Position numbers and translations under genes: made by a program. 64,000 bases of DNA, taken from positions 248,001 through 312,000 of the forward strand of contig WARS01000645.1 of NCBI GenBank assembly GCA_008933995.1, read 5' to 3'. Of the stretch, positions 41,505 to 53,600 are shown in pieces (position 1 is the first letter of the stretch; every line of letters begins with the position of its first letter). The stretch is from Datnioides undecimradiatus. Lineage: Eukaryota > Chordata > Actinopteri > Lobotiformes > Datnioididae. Below the pieces are notes generated by a model, which worked only from the letters and a program-made list of their open reading frames with translations, did not search any database and was not told where the DNA came from.

Positions 41505-42030
41505 GTGGTTTTGTTCACTCCCCAGAGGATAAATCCTGATGACTTTTGTGATCTACTGACATTACATGTAGATTTAACCTATTCTCTGGCCCAATACTCA
41601 CTAAAACATTTCTTTTTTTGTTTGTTTTTACTATTAAAGACTTTCACAACTGTAATAAAGCACCTCAATACCTCTGTAAAATTTAATTCTGTGAGGAACA
41701 TTAACACTACATGTTAATGTTCCTCACAGAATTAATCAGGACATTTCTAGTGATCCCTTAACTGTGAATTGACATGTCACACCTTAATCTGATCAGAATT
41801 TCACTTTGTCCAACACTTTGACTCTAATGACATTCATATCAGCCTCAGCTGCACTGCTAATGGGCAAATGTTAACATGTTTTAACTTGCTAAACTAAAAT
41901 TGTAAACAGTGATCCACTTTCTTCATCAATGTCTTTGTGATATTTTACTATGCTGACATTAGCATTCGGCTCAAAGCACTGGTATGTCTAGCATCCTCAC
42001 AGGGCCTCTACTTTTTTAGCTTTATATGAA
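41505..42030 (+). mobile_element. Long percomorph-type interspersed repeat, copy 2
   Basis: The same family as the copy at 25455-25790, here retaining more of the 3' half: CCCCAGAGGATAAATCCTGA with TGACTTTTGTGATC, then TTTCTAGTGATCCCTTAACT, CACTTTGTCCAACACTTTGA, AATGACATTCATATCAGCCTC, GCAAATGTTAACATG, TATGCTGACATTAGCATTCG and GCTCAAAGCACTGGTATG. The block order is the one I know from percomorph genomes. A perfect hairpin (41683-41735) and unrelated sequence interrupt it at about 41570-41740. Confidence 0.65.
41683..41735. repeat. Perfect 24-bp inverted repeat with 5-nt loop
   Basis: The left arm 41683-41706 (TTAATTCTGTGAGGAACATT plus AACA) is the exact reverse complement of the right arm 41712-41735; the loop is CTACA. 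Pairing stops at both outer ends. The stem is shorter than usual for a microRNA precursor. It lies inside an interspersed repeat copy and may be a small palindromic duplication produced during replication or repair. Confidence 0.9.
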
Positions 42031-43789
42031 TAATCAGTAATGTATGGTCTAAAGTGCACTTTTGTTATTTAAACAGATTTTAATCTGTGAGCAGAGAAAT
42101 CAGAAGGCACAAAATTGTATTGTTTGTATTTTGACCTTAAATTGATTATAGATGAGTTTTGGGGCGTTACCACTCAAGCTTATCAATCATCATCTCCCAC
42201 TGCCTTTCAAAACATCCTTGGATGGTTGACATCCATCTCCACCTCCAATGCTTCACTTGTCAACAACTCCACTTGACTGCATATAAGTAAATGCACCAAA
42301 ATGAGGAGAAGGGATAATATTTTGCCTCTGTGTGAGTAACAAGTAGAGCTTACACGTACTGTGAACCAGCCTATGCAGGCGTATTTCCTGATTAATGCGC
42401 CTTTTAAAAAGCATGAGAATACTGCTCAATTGACGTTGGACCGAGCTTTTGTTGGTCAATAGCTCATTCACTATCTGCAGCTTAAAGATAGCAATGTGCC
42501 AACAGTGTGCCCAATGTATGCCGGGTGTAACATAGAGCCTTCGGTCCTGTTTGCTTATTGATTGTGTAGTCATTTTTAATGGAGGGAAGTGACAAGTTGT
42601 CTTTTAGAGCACTAAGCTCTTTGCTTCTAAAATATGCAAATAAATCAGCATTAAAATAATGCCAAATATAAATAAATGTGTACTTCCCATAGTCTAGTTT
42701 TTATTGAATTTTTTTCTCTTCAAAAATAGCCTTAAACTACTAGTATTATAACATCTGTGCTCTGGTTGAAACCCCTAGAAGGGTGCTCAGCATGATGATG
42801 TGAGGCTTTGCTGCTTGGACATGCTTTAGTATTCACAGGTGAGGGATCCAGAGGATTTATGTGAACATGACCGGGGTTATAGTGAGTGTTTCTAAACAAT
42901 ATCTGTCGCTGATGGTTTCCATGTTACTGCTTAGGCTTTATACACAGGCAGAGGTGGGCCAACGTGCTACATGTTGAGAGAATGAACATCTCGCCTCAGC
43001 TGAGACACTTCTGGCTGCTCATCCAGCTTCATCAGTAGGAGGCAGTTGAACAGCTGTATCTCAGTACAAGCTATTATAGTCTGACTCAGGTGGTAGAATG
43101 GCCCCTGGGTTCAGCAGCATGCAGGGGGCTGTAGCTATTAAAGCAGTAAGCTGTGAATTAAATGCAGACAGACTCAACAACACATGCCCTAACATTGTTT
43201 GACCAGGGGGTTTGAAGCAGAGGACAGAAACCATGTCTGTCCAGGGGCGGCTAACACAGCTTGGGAGATATATTTTAGCTTTGTGTTGTGCTGTTTTTCT
43301 CAGATTCAGTCTTAGCTCAGATGTGCCTTCCAGGAGACACAGCGGCAGACAAGGAAAAGAAATGTAGAAACGGAAAGAAGAAAATATCCATTACAGCTTC
43401 TGTGAATAGCTTCAACTGCTGTTGCCATAAGCATGAGAAAAGCTGGCACAATATACGATCTCTTCCAACTGAATGAATCGTGTTTTGTTTCTCAATCTGT
43501 AAGATGTGTAGCAGTGTAAAAAAGATATTTTTAACACCATGTAATGGCTAAATATTTCATATCTGCAACTCATATTCTCTGCAAGCTAATCCTGACTGCT
43601 CAACTTTCCATGACAACAAGCAAGTGTGAGCTGTGTTTGTCTTGTAACTTTTTAGTGCTGAAGAAAATGGGACTTCTTTCTCAAAAATGTCATGTTGGGC
43701 CTCATACAGACAACAGGTCCCCGACAAGGTTTACGACCTGAGGTCTGATACAGATCAAAGATTGCAGACCAACCAAATGGCTGCTCTCT

Positions 43790-44340
43790 TTGTCTAAGAC
43801 CTGGGAGCCAGGTCACAAAGGTATGCAGGACACCTCCATCCCCACTCACTCTGCTGCCCCCCTGCTGGGTGCAGCCCCCCTGCTGGGTGCAGCCCCCAAT
43901 TGGACGGAGCCATTGGCATCCTGGCTGCTCCTTATCTTAGACCTATGGGCCAGAGCACACAGGAGTGTGGGACACCTCCGCCCCTACCTGCTCGGCCGCC
44001 CCCCTGGTGAGCGCTGACCCCCAAATGGCACGGGAATCACCAGCACCCCGCTCCATTTGTCTAAGATCAAAGGGCCAGACCAGGAAGGAGCCCAGGCCAC
44101 CTCCATTCCTACCCCTTCTGTCGTTTTGCCTGGCCACCGCCACCACAGACGCCGCCGCCGCCAGCACTCAAAGTACCTGCAGAAGGAAGAAAGGACTGCT
44201 GCGTCTTTCTTCAACCTTTGCAACCCGCCGTGCAACCCGCCGACAGAGCGGAACGGCCCACCGTCGTCATCCGAGCCGAGGAACCGAGCCGGACCCAAAG
44301 ACGGATCCCACACATCTCCCTGCTTCGTAGGCACGTAAGA
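43790..44340. repeat. CpG-rich block with about 130-bp degenerate tandem units
   Basis: Three imperfect units start near 43791, 43931 and 44059, each with (T)CTAAGA or CTTAGACC, a GGGCCAG or GGAGCCAG block, GGACACCTCC or GGCCACCTCC, and a C-rich tail. Inside the first, an 18-bp unit (CTGCTGGGTGCAGCCCCC) is duplicated exactly (43862-43879 and 43880-43897). GC and CpG content are far above the flanks, including a GCCGCCGCCGCC run near 44150. Several overlapping open frames here are a by-product of low stop density. It directly precedes LTR-like sequence and may be the internal or leader part of the same insertion. Confidence 0.6.
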
Positions 44341-44747
44341 GGCTCGATCTGGGCAGAGGTAGTTTTAAGTGTGTTTTCTTTATAATCTTTCTTGTATAAG
44401 TTAAGTTAGTGGACTGCGAGTCCCGCATTTGTGATAACGGACGGAACGTCCTATTATCCTGTTATTTGATTATTTGATTTCTTTGATCAGGCATACTACG
44501 GTCTGACAACCAGAGCCCGAAGAATTTTTCTTTATGTGCTGTGTTTTCCCTTCTTTCCCCTTAACCTACATGCACATACACACCGGATATACACCGGTGA
44601 AACCTCATTTGTCAGAGACACACGGGCTAAGCTCACAGACGCCACTAGCCGTTGTCTTTTTCAAACCTCGCGGTCATTTCCTCTGACCGAAACTCTTGCG
44701 TGACGTACTCCCTCTCCTCCCTTACGTCCGCAACCTCAACCCTCCTC

Positions 44748-44784
<37 letters not shown>

Positions 44785-45180
44785 TATAATTTAGAATAGG
44801 TACATGATGGATGTCTATTGATTGAGGTGTTATCGATTACTAATTGATATCATTGATTTTAATAAATTCTGTTATGTTTAAAGAGAAGTGGTCTGCATTG
44901 TTTGTACAGGTGTTGTAAAGGCTGGTTAAAAGAGTCAGTGCTCGGATTCACACTTTCATTGTTCATCTTAGGCATATCAGTATCTCCCAGGTACTGATAT
45001 CTGTAAGCGAATGTTTGTGAGACTGATTTTCGAGTTGGTTATTGGTCCCTGATACCAGGGTGGTGCCCCGTAATTATTAATTCTTATTAATAATAATATT
45101 CTTTCAATTAATAATTATCATAGATAATTATTAATTTTTGCTAATAACCTGCTCCTGTAAGGCACAACAAATGATGCCTA
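44341..45180 (+). mobile_element. Probable LTR-retroelement remnant (LTR and leader-like sequence)
   Basis: This CpG-retaining block contains CATACTACGGTCTGACAACC, CCTTAACCTACATGCACATA, a (CA)n tract at 44752-44781, a polyadenylation signal AATAAA at 44861-44866 followed by AGAGAAGTGGTCTGCATTG, and GGTGGTGCCCCGTAATTATT near 45060, then an AT-rich palindromic tail (TAATTATC and GATAATTA). I remember these blocks as parts of LTR elements in teleosts. No protease, polymerase or envelope frame is visible, so it would be a solo LTR or heavily deleted copy. Neither target-site duplications nor both LTR edges could be fixed. It could be another class of repeat. Confidence 0.45.
44752..44781. repeat. 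(CA)n microsatellite inside the LTR-like block
   Basis: An uninterrupted CA tract. Its location within LTR-like sequence suggests that it expanded after insertion. Confidence 0.92.
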
Positions 45181-45269
45181 TGTGAAGCACAACAGTCAAA
45201 TATACTTAGTTTATGAACATGTAGGTTCTTGAAATGTTGTCTTGCAGAGGAGAAGTGCAGTATGAAAGA

Positions 45270-45886
45270 CCTTAAAGGGATAGTTCTGTTTTTTAAAGAG
45301 TGTACTTGCAGTCAGTGTACTCTCTACAGTAAATGGACATTTGTACACCCCCAGTTTGAAGAAGCAGCAGGAGCAATGTACTACTGTGGATGAGGACAGA
45401 AGCAAAATGTATTTTAGTCCCACATGAAAAGTGTGATGCTATATTCTGAATATTTTCACTGCATTACCATGCTGTCAGACAGCAGTTTCCTATAGAAAAC
45501 TAGTGCTTTTGTATCCATCAATGGGCACTTCAAATACACCAGACTCCTTTTAGAAAAACAATAATTTTACCTTGCAGAACACATGATTTGTTGGTCTGCT
45601 GCTGCGTGATCACTTAGTTTGTATTGTTGTGTGACAATGGTGTTTTAAATAGTTCAGACTCACCAAAGTCACACAATATCCCAAATATCCCCTATACAAG
45701 TATTGGAAGGCCAGCGACTTCTGTCTTTTGTCAGTAAATTACTGTTTTTGTCAAAGGAGTCTGGTGGCATTGGATAGAGCGACATAACAGGTTTAGTTTC
45801 CCATTAGTTTTCCCAGTCTGACTATGGTTTGAATAAGTACCACACACAACCTCATAAACACAATATATCCATTTAAAAAGAACCAA
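45270..45886. mobile_element. Fold-back (inverted-arm) element, teleost type
   Basis: The left part begins AAAGGGATAGTTCTG and contains GCAGTCAGTGTACTCTCTAC, CCCCCAGTTTGAAGAAGCAG and CAATGTACTACTGTGGATGA, which I recognise as a common percomorph repeat. The right part is inverted: GTCTGACTATGGTTTGAATA followed by AGTACC is the reverse complement of the usual GGTACTTATCCATAGTCAG block. Internally, ACACCAGACTCCTTTTAGA (45537) is mirrored by TGTCAAAGGAGTCTGGTGGC (near 45753). The element has no coding capacity; a hAT-like or similar MITE is likely. Confidence 0.6.
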
Positions 45887-46773
45887 AAAAAATGAGTACA
45901 CGATCAGCAAATGTAACTCATATTGTGCATATTAAGCTCAAGCTTCATTATATGTAAGGCAGATACTATAACAATATTAATATAACATTGTGCACATGAC
46001 AATAGGCTGTGGCCAGACCACATTTATTTAGAGCAGAATACCACTGTTCAGGTAACTTAACTCTCACCACTTCTCTGGGACAGCACCAAATACAGCAGTG
46101 TCAGGTGTTGTCATCTTGACTTGTGGTTTGTGTATTTCCTCCTGGAACTAAGATACTTACTGTGAAGGTTAGTGGTTTATAAAAAGCTTTCTGCTTAGAA
46201 ATCTATCTTCAGATGCTGACATGACTATTGCAGTGTCATCTCTTCAATTACACCGTCCACACCAAGAGTTCAAAGGGTAAACAATATAGTTTTGTGCCTT
46301 CTGAACATTTAAATCAGATGCTGTTGCTATGTATCTCTGCAGAGTATAGTGTAGGTTGTAGAATTGCTAATGAATGCCCATTTATTATCATTTTGCAGTT
46401 ACTGTGAACAATAACATTGTTGTGCTATTCAAACCATTAACTGGGCAACGGTGTGCTGACAGCCTGAATATACTGCATCTATCAGTAGAGAAATGTTTTG
46501 TGAGATAAAAGAGCACATTGAACGTGAGGCATCCAAACAGTTTCTCTCATTTTATTAGTCCTCTCACTGTCTTGTGGTGTTCATTAGTTTTTGTTATATT
46601 TAAGAAAGTGGTTTGACAGCTTTCAGAAATTTAGTCTTAGACATAACTATTATTGGCATATGAGTGATGTGTAGTGATAATGTCCAATGAAGATATAACA
46701 TTGAATTCTGTGAGATGCATGAATCACATATTAGCACTGGGGAACCAGAAAGTTTTGGTCAAGTGTTCAAGAA

Positions 46774-47214
46774 ACGTTGGCATTTTGCGAAATACAGTTA
46801 TTAGCTTTCTGGCCGTGTGTTAGATAAGATAAGATTAATACTACTTTAATCTCTGTATGCTAAATATATGAAGCAGCTAACGTAGCTTAGCAAAAATAGG
46901 GAACATTTCTCGTACATGACCGGTTGCCACCAGCAGAGACTATGGCAATTTGTCGTTTTTACACTTCATCTTTTGCACAGAAACGAGATTCAGGCTGTTA
47001 ATGAGACAGCTCTAGAGGTGCTGGTAGGTGGATTTTATTACCTTTGGAAAGAGTCAAGCTAGCTGTTTCCCCATTTCCAGCCTCTGCACTAGGCCAAACT
47101 GGCATCGGCTTCATACAGTATTTAGCATATAGACATAAGCCTGGTATTGATTATCTCTTGTAACTCTCAGCAAGAAAGCAACTAAGTGTACTTTGCCAAA
47201 TGTCAAACTTTCCT
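46774..47214. mobile_element. Fold-back MITE-like element, teleost type
   Basis: The left arm contains GCATTTTGCGAAATACAGTT, TTAGCTTTCTGGC, CTCTGTATGCTAAATATATG and AGCTTAGCAAAAATAGGG. The right arm is the inverse: GCCAAATGTCAAACTTTCC, GCAAGAAAGCAAC, TATTTAGCATATAGACATAAG and GCTAGCTGTTTCCCC with CCTTTGGAAAGAG and the CACCTACCAGCACCTC complement (GAGGTGCTGGTAGGTG). These words in this order are a very frequent non-autonomous repeat in percomorph fish. Length is about 440 bp with imperfect terminal inverted arms. Confidence 0.7.
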
Positions 47215-49274
47215 TGTAAATACACTGATTACATGGGCAAGAAGGGCCAGATGCTGTGGACCAACAGGAAGAAGCTTTTGATGCATTAATGAAAACCTGG
47301 AAACAGCGAGGTAAGAGCTAAAGCAGACAGAGAGACAGAAGCATTAAACCTCTCAGCCAGCCTCATTACTAGTCTCATTCCTTTTGAACAGCTGTGGCAA
47401 TCAGAGTGGCATTTTGAAAATAGCTCGCTAAACGGAGAGGAGAGAGTTTCTCCAAGTAGGAAAATAATGTTTGAATGATGCAGAGTTTGTAGACGTGAAT
47501 ATAATAAGGCACAACAAATCTGCTGCCAAAGGCAGATGGTGCAGCATTTAAAGACGGATTGTGGAGATATTGAAAGGGCAGAGTGAGAGTTATGTCAAGT
47601 TCCCACTGATATTTTCCTGTGATCTACTGTCCTTAACCTACACACTGTGGTGTAGGCTTCAGCAAGATATCTATAACTATGACTATAAAAATGATGAATA
47701 ACAGAAGCTCGTAATGGATTGTTTAGGCCATTTTTGTGATTGGATCACAAATAAATACTGTAATTCTGCTGTATCGCATCATATCACAGCTGAAACTGCT
47801 TTTCAAGAATTAACATGAGATGCCACTTTTGCCAGACAAAAAAGGAGGCCATGACACAAGGGGAATATTTCATGCTGGTAATGCAGTGCTTTCTTGGTGC
47901 AAGATAGGAAGAGACAGAAAGAGTGAGAAGGAGTGATGATGAGAACAGAGTGAGATTTCCCTGTATTTTTTTATGGTGAGCTGCTTGTGTCCAGTGCATC
48001 CACAGGACACCACAAAAATGAGCACAATACCAACCAACCAGTTGACATGTGGGAGTCTGTGCGGTCTGCAGGATCTTGATGATGTTAGCATGATTTAATC
48101 AATGCAAACACGAAAGATCACTGCAGGCAATGGCTCTGCCCAGTCCGCTACTTTTCAAATTGGAGGATGCAGATTTATGGGATATATCTGTCCTGCTGCC
48201 TTCAGATGGTTGTTGGATTTAATTACAGGAAATGAAGGAGAAGGCTTTCATTTGTTAAGTATAAAGCACCTGTAGATGTCAGGTACTGGCAACTAGTACC
48301 AATTAATTTTTAACTTCCTGCAGTGTGTTAGCCTGAAATCTCATCTACTTTTTTGTGAGTTTTTAATTAAAACTGTTTATTGCACATTTCACCTGTTGAT
48401 GTGCTCATTGTCAGAAACATAAAAATACCACCTCGTTCAGCTAGCACCAAAAACAATCCTGGCGTTCCGGTGTCTATTTTCACCACATCTATGATAAGGT
48501 TCTAACTAAAGTACCAAGACTTTATTTTGTACTGCCTTGTTTGAATGCAACTACGGTGTTTTTGTGCCTTTCCTCACTCCTTTGTGCCAAAAAAAATACC
48601 CAGAAAAACACCAGCGTGTCAGAATGCTGCTTGTACTATTTCTTTTCGCGCTGCCATGAAATCAGGCAGTTGGTGGACAAGCAGAAAGAGCTGAAACAGT
48701 TGTGGCTTTCATTAAATCCCACCATAGAATGCCACACACTTAGTATTTCAATTTCAAATTTTAAGTATAATTAAAACCATATTTAATTACTGCCCTTTGA
48801 ACAATACGGTAAATACGGTGAACAGTCTCACAGAGGCAGGAGCACACGCACAGCATGCAACATGGGCTTGTTTTGTGTCAGTGAAAGCTCAGATGGCAGT
48901 GATGGGGCTCAGACGTTTTTCAGCCATCTACCTGTACCATCTACATATTCCATAATGTAGACACAACACAATAACTAGGTATGCTTGCTAAAAGGTGACA
49001 AGTCACTGCACTCACTTAAGATATAATATTGATGTGAACCACCCAAAGAGAGAGTCGGACAGATGGCCGAGACTGTATCCTGTACTGTATCCAAACTGCT
49101 TTTTCTTAATATGTTGTAGAAGCAAACCAACAAAGAAACATCTTCTTGTTTACCTTCTTGATGAAAGTCGATCTGTGGGGTTGAGAGAGTGTTCAGGCTC
49201 TTACGGCGCCCCAAAATGCCAACAAATCACAAAGTGTCAAGTGTTACATTAATAATACAGCCTGTGGTCAGATC

Positions 49275-50116
49275 AATACCTAAAGTATCGATACTACCGA
49301 TACTCATGAATAAAAAATTGCACTTTCAAGTCCGCTTCTGTTTTGGTGAATAAAGAAACACTGCCTGGACTGTCTCCACTTTCTTATTTTGAATGTATGT
49401 TATACAATATATCTGTAAACAGACCCAATTTGACAGAAGTTGCAGTTCAATAATCCAGCAGTATCCAGAAAACATAGTAGCAAACAGAGGTGAATAGTAA
49501 AATCACACCAAAAACAGTAAAGCAAACTTATCTCAAGGAATTAAGATTAAGAGTATTATAATCTTTCTATCTGAATCTGAGTTCACTTGCATGTCAAAGT
49601 TCTTAAACACTGGTTTGAGCAGCATACTTGTGTTAATAGGATCAATCGTAAAGAAAATGGATCTTCCATCAGAAAACATACTTCCTAGTGGATGCGCTGT
49701 TTGCCTCTGCTGCTGTTATGCCCATGTGTGCACGTTCTGAAAAAAGCCCCTTTTTTTTTAGCTTTGTGACAATGCATTTTTTTAGATAATCGACTGGGCT
49801 TTTAAAAAGTTTAATTAGCTCAGGAAGTGAACAAATTTTATCAACTAATAAAGCAAAAAGCTAATAAAGTTTATCTAAAAAAAATTCTAACTCATCTAAT
49901 GTGGAGATGCATGGGTTTTAATTTGTTAATGGAGTACAATAAAAAGAAATGCTGGATGCTGAGCAAATCATTCGGTGATAATGAAAATGTATTCAGAATT
50001 AGCCTATTAAAAATGCATACACCTCAGTAATCAAGACACAGGGCTCTCCCCTTCACAATAGTACATTTGCAGCTTTTAATAATAAAAAAGTATCGATTGT
50101 GATATTGGTGATACTC
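49275..50116. repeat. Segment bounded by AGTATCGAT-type motifs
   Basis: AAAGTATCGATACTACCGATACTCA (49282-49306) and AAAGTATCGATTGTGATATT followed by GGTGATACTCA (50086-50116) are related, direct-orientation motifs about 800 bp apart. The first contains the palindrome GTATCGATAC. They could be the ends of a decayed DNA transposon, but no transposase frame is present and the interior is AT-rich and unrecognised. Confidence 0.3.
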
Positions 50117-50584
50117 AGCTTGTATTACACGAAAACTAAATTCCACACAGCCATATTTCCAAAGGATAATTAGGCTCATTGAGGGCTAAGCGCTTGGTCA
50201 GTTTTGACGTCCGTGATGTGTGTTTTTAATACTGCAAAGCACAAAAATTCAATCATGGATGAAGTCAGTGAAGCTTGTAAACACTGGAGGAGGTTTTTAT
50301 TTGGGTACATTTTTCATCCAGTAAATACCTTTCTTTATCACAACTTTCACAAGTGTTTTTTTTTTTAAATGTTTTCTTCTCTTCAGAGTGTAGGTTGTTG
50401 TTGTTGGCTCGATCAGCTGCTTGTCATTATTTCTTTTCATTGAGAACAATAACCCGAAAGGGAGAGCAGAGGGAAGCAGAACGTAATAGTTTTCCAGTGC
50501 GAGGCTTATTGCTGCACTCCACATCTGTTGAGTCAGATTGGGAATTTGAGTAAGTAAATGGAATTGAATTTACAGTATCTTATC

Positions 50585-50587
<3 letters not shown>

Positions 50588-50638
<51 letters not shown>

Positions 50639-50639
50639 A
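50588..50639. repeat. Compound (GT)n(TA)n microsatellite
   Basis: About 15 GT units run directly into about 10 TA units. Alternating purine-pyrimidine sequence over about 50 bp. Confidence 0.93.
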
Positions 50640-53600
50640 TATATTTTTCCACACTTTTAGAAGCAATTCTAAGCATTCCAAGTTTCCCTGTGGATATGCA
50701 AACTGTTTGAGAGGAAGTGTAAATATATGAGAGTGTTTTACCCATCCAGAGTGAATGTTATGAGTAAACATAGTCTGCGGCTTTACAAGCATAAAAAAAT
50801 CTGTCATTAATTTCTATGTGCCCCTCGCTTCCACACTAAAGGTAACTGTCCTCACCTGAACCATGAAACAAGAGGCTGATCAAGGCTGACAGTAATGGCT
50901 GTCCCACATAAACATGAATGGCGAGTGCTGTCTGTAGAGAACACATTCAAGTCCGCACTCAAATATTGTTATGCTATTCCTGCGGCTGTGAAGGGTCGTT
51001 CAGCCTAATGCAAGACAACGCCTGAAACTGTATTCTGAAAGTGAATCACACCACGGAAAAGATGAAGAGAATGACAAGAGCTAAACTAAAACACATTAGC
51101 ATCTTGAAAACTTTATACAAGTTTAACTACATTGTTATTTTACTGATCTAAAGGTCTGCCGAGGAAAAAAGGTACATTGATCAGCTGTTTGGACATTATT
51201 ATTGCTATGTAGTACAATACATCTTCAAATTCAGTGCAACAGTGTTATTCCCTCATCCCTTTGCAATTGCTAAGCCTTTTGATAAACCACAGGCAGACAA
51301 GGCTCAGCTGGATATTCCATGTAATCATTTCTACCCAGATTTTAACCTCCCTTCAGGAAAACAGCTTGCACTGATCAAGTCCTTAGAATGATTCTAGGAA
51401 GCTGTATCAGGTCTTTACAGACAGTAAATCACTTGGTTTTTGCTATTTATTGGGGAATTGCCTGAAATTTCAAGACATGAAATTTGAAATGGAAGAAAGT
51501 GCTTTGCTGTAAATAAAACACATCCTTTTGCAGCACACTGAATGCTCTGACCTTTCACAGAAAACAACATTTTTTCTGACCCTGCTGAAAAGCCGTAGGA
51601 AGGGTGAGAGATGGAAATGAGTGATAGAACTCAGGAGATTATTGAAGGACAGAGTGAAAGAAGAGCAGCGAGGAAGGTGGAACACAGGGGATATCTGTGC
51701 TTATAGACTTCAGCTGAAAGGATGATACCCTGATGGAGAGATAAGAGAAAGAGGGGATAAGGGAGAAAGAGGACATTGGAAATGGAGAGGGCAGTGGGAG
51801 AGTGAAAGAGAGGCTGAAAATGGATACCACATCGGGTGTGTGGAGAAGGGGAGGATAGCAGCTCCTGCACATTCAGTGATGAACAGATAGTGATTGAGGG
51901 AAAGCATATGAATGCAGGGTGGGTAGAGGAAGTATGGATATCTGTTCCTGTTGATGCTCTGTCAAAGACTGACTCCACTGTTTTGTATTATGATCCCGGC
52001 CAGTTGAGATACCATCAACCAGGCATGAACTCGGTACAAAGACAGAAAGGTGGGGACTGGTGAGGGGAAAGTGAGATGCCTCGGAGTCTCTCAGTGTCAC
52101 CAACTATTAGTTAAAGAAATGGAAGTGAAACAAATGAAGTGGCCCACAGAGTGAAAACTACTTGTGTATGCAAAACTTGCTCCTAATAAGCAGACGCGTT
52201 TTTTGGATAAACACAAACAAGGCGACTGGGGGAATGACACAAATAAGGACTCGCAGCATTTTAATGGCTGAATTATCATGATTTTTTTATGCACGGAGTA
52301 ATGCGTCCCTTTGGTTCCAGGATTAAGTATGACACACACAGCTGGGACCAGACTGAAGATGTTGCTGGGAGCATGTTCCGCTTGTCTAGCAGGGTTCGTC
52401 TGTGTCTGGCCCTCAGCCAACCCTCACAGCCCCCACATGCTGAGCTGCATGCCGCAATGTCACATCACACAAACATTTCCCCTAAGCTGAGTTCACATCA
52501 GTCAGACGCTCTCCTAAAGCTATATCCATCCACCTCAACCCACAGCCCACGCCGTGTCACCCACTATGTACACAGCTGCCTCGTGAGGATCCCTCAGACA
52601 AACAGAATTCTGAAAATCCCCATCCAATGTGGCGTTATCATACGACTGAGACATCCTGGACCCGTTTGAGCTAAGCCGAACCAGTCGAGTTCTGCTGAGC
52701 CGCTTGGATCAGGAGCCACTTGTAGCTGGCACTGCCTGGCTCCCTTGGGGCCTTTTCATAGACCCAGCCAAGTCGAAACAATGGGCCAAAGCCGGGAGAA
52801 ATCACACCACAGGCCCCGTGCCAGACAGACCAAAAGAGAGACAGAGAGAGAAAGCGAGAAAGAGAGCAACGTGGGATGATAAGTGAGCATCAGCATTGGT
52901 ATATCTCCTGACTCCTTTACAGAGGCTACATTAGAGACATATTAAAGGACATGATTGAAGGGGCAAGTGAAAGCTGCTCCGCCCGTAGGTTTGTTGTCAA
53001 GGCTTTGTGGCGCTCTGTCAAGAGCCACTGGCAGGAGCCTGAAGGGAAGGCAAAAAAAAGAAGGCAGGCGTCTCGGGACTGGCTCGTGGAAGGAGCTGAA
53101 TGGACGCTTGTGTCCCTGAATGCAGAGAAGTGACCGAATGTCATCAACATGACCGAGCAGTTATTGGATCATTTTTCTAACACGGTGTCACCGAGTGTGA
53201 TTCCAGGCTACTCGGAAAAAGGACTAGGCTCTTTGATCTGTGCCAAACGTGAGGGAACCTGGGAGTTGAAGTGTCTCTCTGATTTCTCTCCTTTTGTTTA
53301 TCTCGCCCTCAGCAGAAACGCCACAGTCCTCGCTCAAACAAACAATAACTGCCCTTCCATGTGGGTGTATTTTTATGACTAGTATCTCATGCATTTGTGT
53401 TTGAATATATGTGCGCCAGCTTTTGAGCAAACAGAAATATTTTAGTTTAGATGTATCATCGCATATGAATACATTGGTCTGGTACATTGTGGTACTCAAA
53501 ATGATTTAATTTTGATTCAGTTCAATAGCTTTATTAACATTAAGGTCTTAAAAAGCTAAATTTCTGCCAAGCATCAAAGTATAAAGTTTCAAAATATTTG

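Noticed and set aside
43790-44338. Several overlapping open frames of 65-121 codons on both strands
   Set aside because: The block is GC-rich, so stop codons are rare in every frame; the tandem repeat structure explains the apparent peptides.
51630-51980. Minus-strand 115-codon Ser/Pro/Leu-rich frame
   Set aside because: It is the complement of a purine-rich GA-biased tract; the composition explains the absence of stops.
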